Below the pieces are notes generated by a model. That model was given only the letters and a program-made list of their open reading frames with translations. It had not been told where the DNA came from and did no database searches. Below, piece after piece: positions 37,150 through 49,951 of a DNA stretch of 64,000 bases (the first letter of the stretch is position 1; each line of letters begins with the position of its first letter). A program made the translations under genes and the position numbers. Source of the stretch: Pyrenopolyporus hunteri. Taxonomy: Eukaryota; Ascomycota; Sordariomycetes; Xylariales; Hypoxylaceae. The DNA lies in contig CADCXC010000021.1 in assembly GCA_902806595.1 (NCBI GenBank), forward strand, positions 1 to 64,000. The letters run 5' to 3'.

Positions 37150-40100
37150 GATGATGTTAGTTATTCGTTCACATTAGTAGCACCCCTCCGTTGACTTCTC
37201 TAGGCCAATCGTCAATCAGGTCAATGGTCATTTTTTTCGTTCTCGGTAATTAGGGTATTGCCTCGGTCGTGCCAAATGTTGAAGTTGTCTGCTACTGCGG
37301 CCAAGTTCTTTTTTTCTTTTGCAAATCGCGGGTTGATATCGCAACAATGCACACCTTCTTTCGTCGATACTTCTGATAGCTCCTCTGGAGTTGAGGCCCC
37401 CAGCGACGGCTTCTGCTGCTGCTTGTATTCCTGGCTGCTGATGTTCTCCGGGCGGGTTGCCTTTGGTTTGGCTATGGCATTCGCTGCAGCAATGGCTTTT
37501 CAATCCCCCGAGGACTGTTCCACCAAGTCAGATACTCAGCATGGTTCTTGCATCCGCTCTAGTGACTCTTCTGGTATCAGGGCCATCCAGGTAGTTATGA
37601 ACCACAGATAACACTGATTCCGCAGGTTATAGCCCATCCTAAATCGTCTGTGTTGTGTTTGCCCACTGTTTTGCCGTCCAGTTAAGTGCCCCGGGCATGA
37701 TGTTTACTGTTTTGCTGAACTCGCCTACAGCGACAACGACAGCGATCGTATCGCATCCTTCATCTTATGGTAGTCCGGTTGCGATATCAATTGTAACAGA
37801 ATACAGAGGCGGAGACTCGCGCGGCGTCAACGTCGGCGCAACTTCAACGGGTCCTTCGACAGAAGTGTGATCGATGATGGCATTGTGTGAATGATTATTG
37901 TGTGAAAGGGGGCATGGCGGGCCTATGAAGGGGTTCCCATCGCTGTTGAACTCCAGCTCGCCTAGCCGGTCTGTTGCCGGCGGCTAATGTGGCCTTTCAA
38001 CATGAGGTCTGACCTGTATTTTGGTGAAAGGTTGTGGGAGGAGACGGGTTCCGAGTAGCAAGTTGAGTCTGTGTAAGGTCAAGTATCATATATATATATA
38101 TATTGTAGAGAGGGAGAGAGAGAAAGAGAGAAAGAATAGAGTTCGAATGTGACTCGAGGAGAAACGTCGCGGAGAAGAAGTCGGGTGACCCCAAACTTTG
38201 TCGACGCCATGTGGCTGACTGCTGGTGACTACCCGAATGGAATAATAATAATATGGTTTACCTTTCAGTGCCGCGTCATTGATTAGTGCCTATTCAACTC
38301 CAGGTAGGGCAGCCACCTTCTGGAGGATTGTGATTGTGGCTACATGCACCTCTGGCAAGACTAGGTACATACCTAGGTACCTACCTATCTTAGGTCTGTT
38401 TAGAGACTATTGGAATATGTGGCAGGCGCCTAGGTACCTACCTATACAGCTGAACCTTCTTTAGAAGAACAGCATCAATTAAACTCTTAGGTACCTAAGG
38501 TACGATATAATAAATGTCTAGGTACCTACATAGGTAGGTACATGTACGGTAGGTGTTCATAATTGGAACCCCGCGACGTCAATGACCATCCAGTTAAATA
38601 ATACATATAATACATGTAGCTCCATTAGGTACCGTAGGTATATATAGGTATTTCCGCTATATAAAGAACTGGAACCACCCCGTCTCTCATCGTGCATGAG
38701 CCCGCTTCCTCCCGGCTTGGCTTGCCGTTCGATGGAGCAGGGGGCGTGCCAATCGAGGAATTTCAGCTGAGCTGGTGACATGCAGCACGTACGTACAATA
38801 TAATACCTATGCAGGTAGCTACCTAGGTAGGAATTGGCCACAGGAGGATTCTGAGAGAGAGGTCGTGTGCTGACAAATATATTGTATCTACCTAGGTAGG
38901 TATTATGGTATTATAATACTTGGGGGCCGCGCATACTCTTGCCACGAGGTGAATATCCCGCGCAGGAATAGGATCTGCCGCTACTGTGCGTATTTACATA
39001 GGTAGGTAGAGGGTAGGTATTCAATGTGTGCACGCGTACCTCCCAGTTATATCATATTGATAATACCTAGGTGTATGTATAGGCATAGGCATAGGCATAG
39101 GCATAGGTATATGTATAGGTATAGGTATAGGGGTAAGTGACCCAATACGATACGTGTAAATAGTACCTAGGTCAGTAGTAGGTCGTAGGCACGCATCTCG
39201 GATCCTCAGGGATGCCTTACACGCCTATGACACGCCCATGCCAGAACGTCGGTAACCTGGTGGGTTTTGTCCTATTGAGTCCTTATGCGCATTTATTCTG
39301 GTGGGTGCCCGACGTTACAGCATGGGAGTACGATGATCCCATAGCTTATACCCATATGCCCTGATCCACCCCTTACTTATGTGTTGTACGCTTCCTTCAG
39401 TCTATCTTTCGTTTCCTGCGACGCGAAGATACCCGAATAGGAAACGGTTCGTTTATAGACAGTGCTATTTTTATAGAAAAACAGGGCGAACTTCTCTATG
39501 TACGAGATAGTCATTAGCCCGGACAGTTTCGTCAATGCCATTCCCGGGGACTTTTAAAAAAACGTAGTAAAGGAAATCACAACGCAATCTCATTTGCTTA
39601 TGCCGTTTCGCCGTGCTCCCGTGTCGGCTAGCCAGCCTGTCTATGCGGTACGTACGTGAGTGTAGTGTACAATCTCGTTGCCGGAGAAGAAAAAGAAAAT
39701 AAAGAAAAGAAAATAATGTAGACAAGCGCACCGGAGAGCGGGGGGGAGATCTAGCCCCATCATCCGTGCAAAAATACAGGAGCGAGACGAAGACGGGTGC
39801 TAGCACCATAGTTCAGGTCTTCTCTCAGATATTCAGATCTCCTTATTAGCCAGAGCCGTAATTTGCGGTTTCCACCCTTATCCGCCCCTTTTTTGTCCAT
39901 CCGTTCGTCCGGCCGATTTTCCCGTCGCGCCAATTCATCCATGCTGATACGTTGCCGGGACAAAAAGCGACCGAAAAAAAAAAAAGGAAATGAAAATGAA
40001 AATGGAAAAGAGAAGGAAAAAGTGAGAGGGTAAGGAAATTTGGCGAAATGCGGAAATCGATGACGAAATGCCTCCCAATGTGTGTGTCCTTGCGGCTGGT

Positions 40101-40233
40101 CCTTTATTAAATCCCATCACGTTGCGACAGAACCTTTCTGATGTCTGTCAAAACGTCGCAAAGTAGGTCTAAAAATAAAAACAAGAACGAGAGGTGGAAA
40201 TTGGCCGACGTGATACAATCGTCTGAGATCGGG
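37150..40233. other. Intergenic region with possible retroelement debris and repeats
   Basis: A minus-strand frame about 37590-37210 reads like a protein tail (…N-F-N-I-W-H-D-R-G-N-T-L-I-T-E-N-E-K) with interruptions and may be more of the same decayed retroelement; I could not identify it. From 38340 to 39180 the sequence is rich in CCTAGGTAGGTAC words and holds the GGCATA minisatellite. A low-complexity A/G stretch lies at 39970-40030. No intact gene is supported. Confidence 0.45.
39078..39131 (+). repeat. GGCATA/GGTATA minisatellite
   Basis: Four tandem GGCATA units are followed by degenerate GGTATA units (TATAGGTATAGGTATAGG). It sits in the intergenic region dense in AGGT-type words. Confidence 0.85.
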
Positions 40234-42550
40234 TTAGGTATCGGAATCTTCGTTGGCCATCGTTTTAGACTCCATGGTCTCCCAGGCATTCTCGAGTAGC
40301 GCACTACGCATGAACCGTTAGCAAACAAACCTCATAAACATGACCCGCTCGATTCTCTTACCTCGTGGTTTTCACAAGTTTGATGCCCTTCTTCTTGGCG
40401 AAGGCGAGGAACCTCCTCTTGGTTCGCTCCCGCTTGAAATAGGCCAGGACCGTGCCGCGCTTCTCGTCGGCGCTGTAATCCTTGTCTGTGACCGCCACCC
40501 GGACTTTCTGACTGTCCGACGCGTACTGGATCTCCTCGATCTCGTCCAATATCAGATCGAAGTTGACCGGTTTTTGGTAAAAGCCCCACGTCACCTTGGG
40601 ATGCACGTCTCGCAACACCTGGTGCTCAAACATGGCCTTCTCCTGCTTCCAGGTCCAGTACTGCGTCACCTCCGTGCTTGTGGTCAGGGCGCGCGTCTTG
40701 ATCTGATATACGCGCCAGTCGAGATGCATGATTCGCCCCGCGGAGAAGGAATCTGTCGACGTCCAACCGCTATATTCAAGGTCGTCCTCCTCGGGTTCCT
40801 CCTTCGGGGGCGCCGGTTCTATGCGCTGGCGCTTCTGCAAGCGCGGCGTCAGGGGTTCCAGGACTTCCGACTGTGACTGCTCGCCTCCCATTTGCGAGCC
40901 CTCGGCGCTCGGCGTGTCATCACGATCGACTTGCCCGATAGATCGGCGGCCCTTGCGTCGCACCGTACCTGTCTGCTCCTGCTTAACCTTTTTGGCTGCC
41001 TCCTTTTCCGGGTCTTTCTCGCGGAGTTTGTAGCCCGACGGCCTTCCTATGTTACCAAACCCATGTTTCTCTCTCAGAAGTTTTAGGTTGGCGTCGTGGT
41101 ACAGGTCGTGCGTAGTCTTGGAGAGGTTGAACTTGTCGCCCTGAACCTCGGCAATGTCGTACATGCGCTGACGCAGCCATTGGAGAGGGGTTATATCGAG
41201 GTCGAATTTTTTCAGCTCCTCGTGGACGTTGACTAGGCGGAACATCGTATCGTAGTTGATAAACGTCTTGTAGAACTTGTTCAGCATATCCTTGCCCACG
41301 AACTGGAACGGGTGCCACCTTTCGTCTCTGAGGAAGTCGACCACAGCCTGGCCTCGGTTGACTTGGCGATTGGCGAGGAAGACCGTGTGTCGTATGGCGG
41401 CGGGATCTCGTCGGAGTTGATCGAGCTTCTCCTTCCACTTGTCTAGCTGCGGTTGAATGATGTCTTCTAGCGGCTCCCACTCGGGGTCCCAGTAGGGATG
41501 ATTCTTATCGATGCGCTCCAGAGGGATGCCGGCGTACATCGCTGGTCCGATGACAGACTTTCCATCATCCTTGATTACTAACTTGTCGCGAGTGATTTCT
41601 TGGCCATCGCAAGGCGCCGGCGTCGACCGTTCCGTCGGGGGTAAAGAGCCTTTCGCACTCGGCAGCGATCTTCGACCGGACGCGGGTTTTACCTGCGTCT
41701 CAGTAGATAATAACACGGGTCCAGCTAGATGAAATCATTAGTCGGGGTGCCAAAAAAAAAAAAAAAATTAAGGAAACGACGAAAATTTACCCGGCTTGCC
41801 ATTCGGCGAACGAGCACCGCCTGGGAGGCTCGGTAAGCTGTGCCGCTGCTTAGGTTTGAGAGGCCTATCTCTTGGGCGACCCGCCGGATACATCTCAGAG
41901 GCGTTTGTATCTACCTCGGGAGCCGCACCGTTCGGGGTAGGGGCCGGGCGAGAACGGATGTTGCTGCTACGTAGAGGCATAGCCCTACCGTTGAGGGACT
42001 CCGTCTCTTCGACGGGGTTATGATAGATGCTACTCAGGAGGTTGCCCGGGTCGGGTGGGGCCTCCTCTTCCTCTTCGCGCCGGCTACGTCGCCGAGAGCC
42101 GTTGATACTAGTCCACCCGGCGGCCCCGTTCGCCTGCGTAGCCATATCGCGGCTAGGCTGGCGGCGGGTGCCGGGACTGCCCTTGGGTCGTACGTTTTCT
42201 TTAGACGCCGTGCCCTCTCGTGCGCGAGCGAACCACTCCTCCTGGACCCGATCTTGCTCTTTGCGCTGAGCCACGAGACGAGCATCGCTTTCTTCAAATT
42301 CGCGAGCCAGCCGCTCCTGTTGCTCTTCGTGTTGCTGGATATTGGTTGAAAGAACTTGCAACTCATGCTGAAGTTGCATCTTTCGATCGTATAACAGGAT
42401 GAGTTGGGTCCGTAATCGATCCTGCTGCGCACCGTATTCTTGTTTCAGCCGCGCATCGTCTCTCTCTCGGGACGTCTTGGTAGTTTCCCAGTAGTTTCTT
42501 TCTATCTCATCCCAGTCTTCAAGACTAGAAGGTTCCTTCTTAGCAGACAT
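40234..42550 (-). CDS. Conserved fungal protein, coiled coil, unknown function
   Basis: Three minus-strand exons (42550-41791, 41724-40362, 40303-40234) sum to 731 codons, 730 aa, with exact phases. Intron 1 (66 bp) holds a poly-T tract and a GACTAAT branch site. Intron 2 (58 bp) begins GTAAGA, has GCTAAC before its acceptor, and hides a 22-residue acidic C-terminus that a simple ORF call would miss. Residues about 20-105 form a highly charged coiled coil; 105-255 is low-complexity, rich in Arg, Ser and Pro. The conserved core starts near 285 (Y-W-D-P-E-W-E-P-L-E-D) and includes a D-E-R-W-H-P-F-Q-F stretch and K-F-N-L-S-K-T-T-H-D-L-Y. A second conserved block near the end is rich in Trp (W-T-W-K-Q-E-K) and ends in basic K-R-E-R-T-K-R-R-F. 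The core looks like a protein family shared among filamentous ascomycetes, but I do not recognise a named function. Basic tracts suggest a nuclear role; that is inference. Confidence 0.85.
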
Positions 42551-43678
42551 GGCGCTGACCCGTTGCGCGTCCGCTAACCGCCGCTAAAGTGTCCACTTGC
42601 TATATTAATGCGTTAGAAGACGTCGGTGTTGTCGGCCATCGATGGACCCGGGAGTTCTCTAATAGTGAGAATTAAGTTTAGGAGTCAGGTGAGGCTAAGA
42701 TGTATAATAAGGTTTCCTCGTAGAATATAAATTGTAGAAAGTGGATTATAGAGGATGCATGGGATGTAAGTGCAGAGGTAATGTATTTGGGGAGTTGATC
42801 CTCTCAATTCCTCGAGATAAATCGATCGAATAAAAAGTGGGAGTGTGGGGAAGAAGGGAGGAAGGGAGAAAGGAAAGAGACGAGGATGCGAAGGCGACAA
42901 GAACGAGGTAAAGTGAGGCAATCTATGATATGGTAAGGTATAGCAGTGGTGGAGATGCTTAGGTGCACTGTGAATATGTAGACGAATAATAGAACAGGGG
43001 TAGATGTACCGGGGCAGAAAGTCAAGGGAGAGAATAGTGGGCACTCATTATACTTACCAGTTTGTATAGACGGGAACTCCTGGAACTAGAGTATATGGTC
43101 AATGCTCAGAAGAGAGTCGATTAAGTTAATTGACTCATGGACGAGTAAGAATCCGTGAGCCGCGTTGGTTGTTCCCGCCTGCGCGTTTCTGAGGGCGGCG
43201 GCAAAATACGTCCTCACGGGAATACGGAATACTGCGATAATGATTGTGACACGTCTTATATGCGTACCCGGGTACGGGTGAGGATAAGGTTCAAGGTGAG
43301 GGTGAGGGTGCGGGTAGGTTAGATAGACCTAGAAGAGAAGTGTCGTTGTTAGAACCAACGAATCCGATACGTAACTGATTTAGCAAGAGAAAAAAAATGA
43401 ATGTGGTAAGAGTGAATGTGGTGCAGAAATGTTGACAAGACGGGTTGCACGAGAGAGAGAAGTTTAACTAATATTGATTACCTAGGAGGGAGGTCGGTTG
43501 TCCGTCACATAGGAGATTAGTTGAGTGGCCGTCCGGGGGGGAAATCAACCTATGCGGTCATAATCAAGGAAGGAACGGAGTGGATTGGGCAAACACGGTA
43601 GAATAATGGAAGGCACGGAGTATCGTAGAAGGAAGGCGCGTACTATAACGGTAGCCCTTTTTCTTGGGAAGTAGTGAA

Positions 43679-43701
43679 GGGGAACGGGGACGGGGACGGG
43701 G
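43679..43701 (+). other. Strong G-quadruplex motif
   Basis: Four runs of exactly four G (43679-43682, 43686-43689, 43692-43695, 43698-43701) are separated by loops of 3, 2 and 2 bases. This meets the usual rule for a stable intramolecular G-quadruplex with short loops. It lies about 1.1 kb upstream of the start of the 730-aa gene, on the strand opposite its coding strand. Confidence 0.8.
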
Positions 43702-43954
43702 ATAGGAAGTGGCAGTCGTGGTAGTCGTGGTGGTGAGCTCAGATACGGCAAATAAAAAGTGATATGCCGGATGTAAACGTGACTGATATACGTGTTCGAT
43801 GGGATATAATAAAATACCTGGTAGAATACTAGGAAAAGGTACTTACCTATAGAAGCATCCGTAAGATGGAGCATTAGGGTAGGAAATTATTGATGACCAG
43901 TTCAAAAGTGACTAATCGAATAATCAAAGACGCCTCTGCCTCTTAGTGCTACCT

Positions 43955-43974
43955 CTCTCTCTCTCTCTCTCTCT
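43955..43974 (+). repeat. CT dinucleotide microsatellite
   Basis: About ten uninterrupted CT units lie in an intergenic region. Confidence 0.85.
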
Positions 43975-46739
43975 TTTCTTCCTTGGGTGGTGGGACACGT
44001 TCTTGGATACCTCAGGTTGGAAGCATTGGTCCTCGTTATCGTGGGGTTTGGTTCTTGTTCTCGAAATAAGTCAGCAGGCAGGCAATCAACACCAAATTTG
44101 CACTGGTTCATCGAGCATGAGTGGCCAGAATAAAAAGGGACGCAAATAGCGCGGGTGCACTAGACGACGCTGAATAACGCCTAGGGTAAAAAAACACCTC
44201 GACACATGGGCGCAAACATCTACTAGTAGATGCTATGTTTAGACGCCCTCGACAGGGTAGATTATACGATACTTACCTCAGGACCCGGTACCTACCCAGA
44301 TAGACAGATCCGTGCGTGGGGTGGAATAATAATTCAAGACGGTATGTATATAATGGATGGACGGGTACCTTGGGAGTGGAAACGGGCTATAGTCGCAATA
44401 TTCAGGAAAGGGAATTACGGAAGGAAATAGAAAACAGAAAAATAATAAAAAATGAAATAAAAATAAAAATAAGGAGTATGCCATATAACCTACCTAGGTA
44501 CTTTTATGGGAGTGATACTGAGCGATGATAAGTAAACGTCTTGTGGATATGCGCCGGCCGTAAGTACCGAGCAGGTTAAAGGGTGAGCGTGTTTAATTAG
44601 GAATTCGTGTGCCAGACGAATCGAATAGTCTTATTAGTTGCCCGATCCAGTCCAATAGTCGGAATCGGGGTGCGGTCGATCTCTCCAAGTATGGATCCCG
44701 TTTTCGACCATGCCTGTCGATGCGGCTCCCATTTAACAGGGACTCGGTAATAAGAGCTTTTCAGCGGAAGACGGAGATTTCGGCCGCTGGGGGTGGTACT
44801 GTTAGCTCACACGACGATGCCGCCCAGGCTTCCCAGAGATGCAGAGACGTCGCTGCTGCGTCTTTTCCCTTTCTTTCCCTTTTCTTTCCCTTCTCTTCTC
44901 CCCTTGAGCCGAGACGATGCTCCCTCCCTCCTTAAAAAGGCCTGTTACGCTGCTGCGCCGTGTTGGAACCCGTGTTTTAAATGATGACGATAAAGGATAT
45001 GCCAGTTTAATGCTTGCTGGGAAGCCGATGCGCGTTGGAGAGAACGCGCCGGGGGCGGATGGAGCTTGGTGACGAGGCTTGGCAAGATGCAGCAGCTGGG
45101 AGACGAATTAAAAAAAAAAAAAAATAGTGACGAGTTCGAAGGCTGCAGGTATGGGGAATTATAGGTAGGATACGCAATCATATGGAAAACATGGGTTTTA
45201 CTATATCCACTAACACCGATGGCGATAGAGTGTAGCCGCCACAAGGTCTAGCCTAGGCCGGTAAGTTATAATCTTAATGGCAAGTAAGGTATGATGATAA
45301 TAGATATGATAGGTGTGATAACAGGTATGTATGTATATATATGTATAAATTTGTATCTGCCTAGGTAGGTAAGAACTTGAGAAGCTAAGAACCTAAGGAT
45401 CTAAGGATCCAGGGACTCAGGGCGAGACTCAGGCGTGAGTGTGGGAGGGCGTGCGCAAGCGACTGACTCGGGGAGGGGAGGACGGGATAGGATAGGATAG
45501 AAGACGAGGACGGGGGAAAAAAAATAAATGAACCTGAAAGGTTGCGCGGAAAGGTTCGATTGGAATAGAATTAAAAGTAAAGTAGGTTTGTACTCCCTAG
45601 AAACCTTCAGTCAGGTTCGAATGGGACGTATGGGACGTCTGTTGGTAGTCGCGGTTGGTAGGTTGGTAAGTCAGGTAATACACTTCTAATTAATGCCTAT
45701 AATGTATATCTACCTTGTTATAAGTAGCCGGTACGGACAATACCTACATACACTCGATCCATCCATACATACCCAGCATAATCTAACATAATGGAACCTG
45801 CTCGCCGTATGTGTATACGTATACCCATCGTCCCTTAAAACCCGACGGTTTAGTATTGCCTATCTCAGACGCGTGCGTATATGTATGTAGGTAGTATACG
45901 TAGTATACGTAGTATATATATACCATGTATATCCACACGTATATATATATAGGTATATATTTTATATATGCCTTTTTACCAGGTATAGATGGATGGATGG
46001 TAGGTAGGAGGTAGTAGGTATTAGCTATGTAGTATGCAGGTCATGTACACTACAGACATGGGGTAAAAGGTAAACATGATTTTCATATTCATGGTCCGAT
46101 CTCTCTATCCTACCCAATTCTACCCTATTCAACAATTTGCAATCCGCATTTCCACATTACATGTAATTTGACTGTGTCGCAACATACTACTAACGAAACA
46201 TCCATTCATCCTGATGATACAAACATTTTTAGTAGCATGATTGGCAGTACGACGCGCAAGACGCAGGGATATCCTCTCCTTTTTTTATCGGCTCTCCTCG
46301 ATTCTTTTCACTTATCAGAATTTTATGTTGCTTTTTTCTTTCGTTCTTTTTTCCTTTTTTTCCCCTCCTATCTATTTGTTTATTTTCGGCCCTCCACGTC
46401 CCTCCTTTTCCTCTTTTAGAGAGTACATTTTCATTTATAGGTAAGGGAACAAGAGAGAGAGAGAGAGATGACGGAAGTGCGATAGGCGGCAGCGCGCCAA
46501 TACTACGACTTATTATTGGCGCGGTATGACACTATTTCTCTGACGTTTTAGGTAGAGCTCACCCATGCATTATTAGACTTGGGGGGGCCACGGGTGCGCA
46601 TATATAACCTCTTGGGGAACATTAAAACAAACATTGAACCTCCCCACGCGCTGGCCGCAGGTACTCAGCCGAGTATACACGCACGCAGCGCACACAACGC
46701 ACAACTTACACATACTCAACATGCCCACGCACATGATGT

Positions 46740-46800
46740 ATGTGGTATATGGTATGTAGGTAGGTATGTAGGTAGGTTGGTAGGTAAGGTAGTAGGTGTG
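46740..46800 (+). repeat. TAGG-type microsatellite cluster
   Basis: Imperfect repeats of GTAGGTAGGTAT and GGTTGGTAGGTAAGG. It belongs to the same word family as the dispersed ACCTAGGT palindromes. Confidence 0.7.
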
Positions 46801-47850
46801 TATGTCTGTACGTACCACCCATATGCAGGTACTTGACCTACTTCATACTACCTTACCAACCGGGGCCCTACCTGAATATACGAGCTAAGTAGTTGGCTCG
46901 TATATCCTTACTATGCTCCGGCAAATCGAATGCCTCACATACCTAGTTCCCTTTCTAACAACACTACACTATTATAGGCACTATTATAGGCGACTTGACT
47001 AAACGAGAGGATAAAGACAAACAGGCGCCTGCTAGTCCAGAAGACAGGGAGCATCGTACCGTCATATCATGTCATCCATCCAAACTGCCCGTGTTGGTAC
47101 TTGTCGAACTGGAGATAGTCAGACCTGGATTAACTACAATATATACATGCCTACCTATGCATGATCTTTGGAGGAGGGAAGTTGGAGGGTGAGCACTAGG
47201 AATTATCGAATTTTGGCACGCTTATTCGCACCTCTTACACGAGTACGTGTAATCCCGTTGGCACGGAGTACATGCGTCTCATGGGACCGCGAGATGCGCG
47301 CAATTGGTAGCCAAGGTAGGACGAGAGGCACCTATTGATGCTTCTATTTCATCTCGTCTTTCACCTACGGACATTTCGGGCAAGGGGGGGCATAGAAGGG
47401 GGGGGGGAGGGGTGTTGCCTTTTCCATCTTATCGTGTTTAATAGACGGCCCAATATTAATACGCCGTCGCGTTATGCACCCGAGTTAGGGGGTGTATGGT
47501 GTATACTAAGACGCTGCGTAGCCTGTCGTAGCCGGTACATCTGATACTCATCCTATAGTTCACCAAGTATGGCTTGGTTCGAATGTTAAATTGCGCTCGC
47601 CATCGCCGTCTAATACTAGTCGGCGGCCTCATAGCCTCTCGAGTTTTTCTTTTCCATCCATTGGTTTCCTTCAGGCTTAGCCTCCCAAAGCCACACATGC
47701 CTCATACTACCTACGCATAATATCATAATATCATACCCGTACAAATGCGGATGATCCGTACGCGCACACAACCTCCATCGCATGAAGGAGTAGGCATCCA
47801 TAATCGATCCATTCATACTACGCACACGATATTCGATGATTCGTAAGTAG

Positions 47851-47872
47851 GATTTTTTTTTTTTTTTTTTTT
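47851..47872 (+). repeat. Poly-T run
   Basis: About 22 consecutive T occur in the intergenic region. There is no gene context. Confidence 0.85.
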
Positions 47873-48998
47873 CGAAGCGAGGGAGGACGTGCTCTCGCTC
47901 TCCCTCGCTTTCTGGTGCCGGGAGTTGCATAGGAGCTGCATAGAATGAACGATATAAAAATAGAGATCCGGTCTTACGGCAAACCGAAGCTGGTATCATC
48001 ATTCACTAGTACATGAACCTCGTTCCTCGATTGCATACTCGGTACTCCCGTATCCGATATAACCCATCAGACTTGGCGCAGTTATGACAATTGTCACAGT
48101 TATTAGGAATATTTAGGTACAATTAGCACAAAATATTACGAGTATTACGAGTACTACGATTATGACAATTATTAAAAGGCCTTTCATCACCTATTCATCT
48201 CCCTAGCAGTAGCCTAACTTAGCGCACGATACCTACGTGTACAGTACATCGATTACCCGATTAGGCAGGATTATACCCATCATCCCTGCTAAGCCGTACC
48301 TAGGTATAGCCCTGAAAGTACAGGTATAGGTACCTACGCATTAGGGGGTTTCCCGTTATCCGAGATTCCGCCAATAGGATACGTACCGTACCCTATACGC
48401 AGTTCTTCCAATTATTTTCCTTCTCTTGGAAAGCATTTGGTCTAACTGTAACCAACCTTCGAACCAAGCCAACGCTGGAACCGACCCTTCTACTTCGCGG
48501 TATCCAGAGTACATAACCGCCTCCACTTTCATATACTGAGCTCACTATGAACGACTCTCACAGTGTGGCATATGCATACCCCAGATACCCGTGCTATATA
48601 TGTAGGTATATACCTATATATACCGTACGTACCATACATATGTTGTGTACGGATGGAAGGTAAAGCATGCAAGCATATTCAGGAGCACGGGGACAGATGA
48701 GCTTATATACCCGACGTCATACGCTCGAAAAGGGCCAGGTAGCCTGTAGGTAACGAGCTTCTCGGATCGCGTACGTCCCTACACACTTGGATCACGGACT
48801 ATATCATACGGGCTTCAACCAGCACAGAAACAGCCAGGCGGACAACGACGAACCGCGGACATGTGCGGTCGATTGCTGTGAACTTATTCGAATTCTACAC
48901 AGCCTTCAACAATATACAACTCCACGCCGCCCGCCTTCTCCGATGCTACCTTATCCCCCACCCAACTTTTTGCACCATAAGGATCAAGTTCACCGTAT

Positions 48999-49951
48999 TT
49001 ACCAGTACTCTGGCTTCACGTAGTTGGCGAACGTCTTGGGCTCCTCGTAACCGTGGTGGTCGTGGCCGTGGCCGTGGCCGTCATCCTGGGGCCCGACGTA
49101 CTCCATCTTGTAGACACTGCCACACTCTGGGCATCGCTCCATCGGCCGCTCACGGGACATCTATACGGGGTAACATCTTAGTCGGGGCTCATCTGACACA
49201 TGTATAGCAACAGGACAAAAGTACGTTGGCGTTGGAGGGCATTGGGAGATATTGGGGCTGGAAAAACAAAGAGAACATACGCCAAGCCAAGTAACGACGT
49301 GCGAATCAGCGGGGGAGCCGGTGCAGCCGGCGTATTGCTCGTCACCGGCAGACTTGACTAGGATGGGGTTGTCGATGGTTCCTAACATGCACCGTCAGCC
49401 AGGTTGTTGTTTTTCCCATAGCCTCCCTGCCCTGCCACAACAGGTCCCATACTACGCATACCTTTTCGCGAAGCATCGAGAGGTCGCATGTCGAAGATAT
49501 CCACTCCCTCCATCTTGCCGAGAATTTCCAATCGCTCCAGACCGGTGGACTGTTCGAGATCGGTAGGGACGGTGCCCGGTGCGGCACCGGGTCCGATCAG
49601 GTCTTCCTCGGTCTTGATTTCTGTATTGCGTAATAGCCCGAGTCAACAATGCTTGTCCACCAGCGTCGCATAGCTAGCTTTATTGGGGGGCTCAAGAGGG
49701 CTGTACCGTGGAAGGACTTCATCTTCTGGCCGATGCTGGCGTGAGGTTCGACGTTCTTCGCATCGCCTGAGGGTCAAGAAAAAAAAGGTCAGCTTCGTTC
49801 ATGGTGATAGTTGCATCGTACGATGTCCGTCTGGTCGCAATTTGGAGAAGGCGTCCTTACGGCGGATTGCCGAGACAGTAAAACCTCGTCTAACAGCGGG
49901 AGCGACGGCGGCGCGGCGGGCGACGGCCAGGGCGGAGCGTTGCAGGAACAT
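48999..49951 (-). CDS. COX4: Cytochrome c oxidase subunit IV (Cox4/COX5B type)
   Basis: Five minus-strand exons (49951-49861, 49766-49707, 49620-49462, 49381-49281, 49160-48999) give 191 codons, 190 aa. This is the zinc-binding matrix-side subunit of complex IV (yeast Cox4, mammalian 5B). Residues 1-31 form an Arg/Ala-rich matrix-targeting presequence. The mature part shows E-E-D-L-I-G-P-G-A-A-P-G-T-V-P-T-D-L, E-I-L-G-K-M-E-G-V-D-I-F-D-M, then S-A-G-D-E-Q-Y-A-G-C-T-G and the C-P-E-C zinc-knuckle pair, with a His-rich tail before a final K-P-E-Y-W. All splice phases match and all introns are GT..AG. The start is the only ATG that gives a proper presequence. One small oddity is W-L-G-M-S-R-E-R across the last junction, where Thr or Ala is usual in place of Gly. 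Confidence 0.96.

Larger units (their letters stand above)
42551..48998. other. Long intergenic region, no gene seen
   Basis: This is 6.4 kb without any frame I can support as coding. It contains purine-rich leader sequence upstream of the 730-aa gene (42700-43050), guanine-rich tracts (43269-43314, 43679-43701, 47380-47412), CT and AG microsatellites, and homopolymer runs. ATATAC/GTATAC-rich stretches lie at 45860-45990 and scattered CCTAGGTAGG words occur throughout. The longest frames here are low-complexity. Confidence 0.6.

Noticed and set aside
42685..43044. 119-codon minus-strand frame upstream of the 730-aa gene
   Set aside because: Pro-, Leu- and Ser-rich translation of a pyrimidine-rich leader, with no domain and no splice link to the gene.
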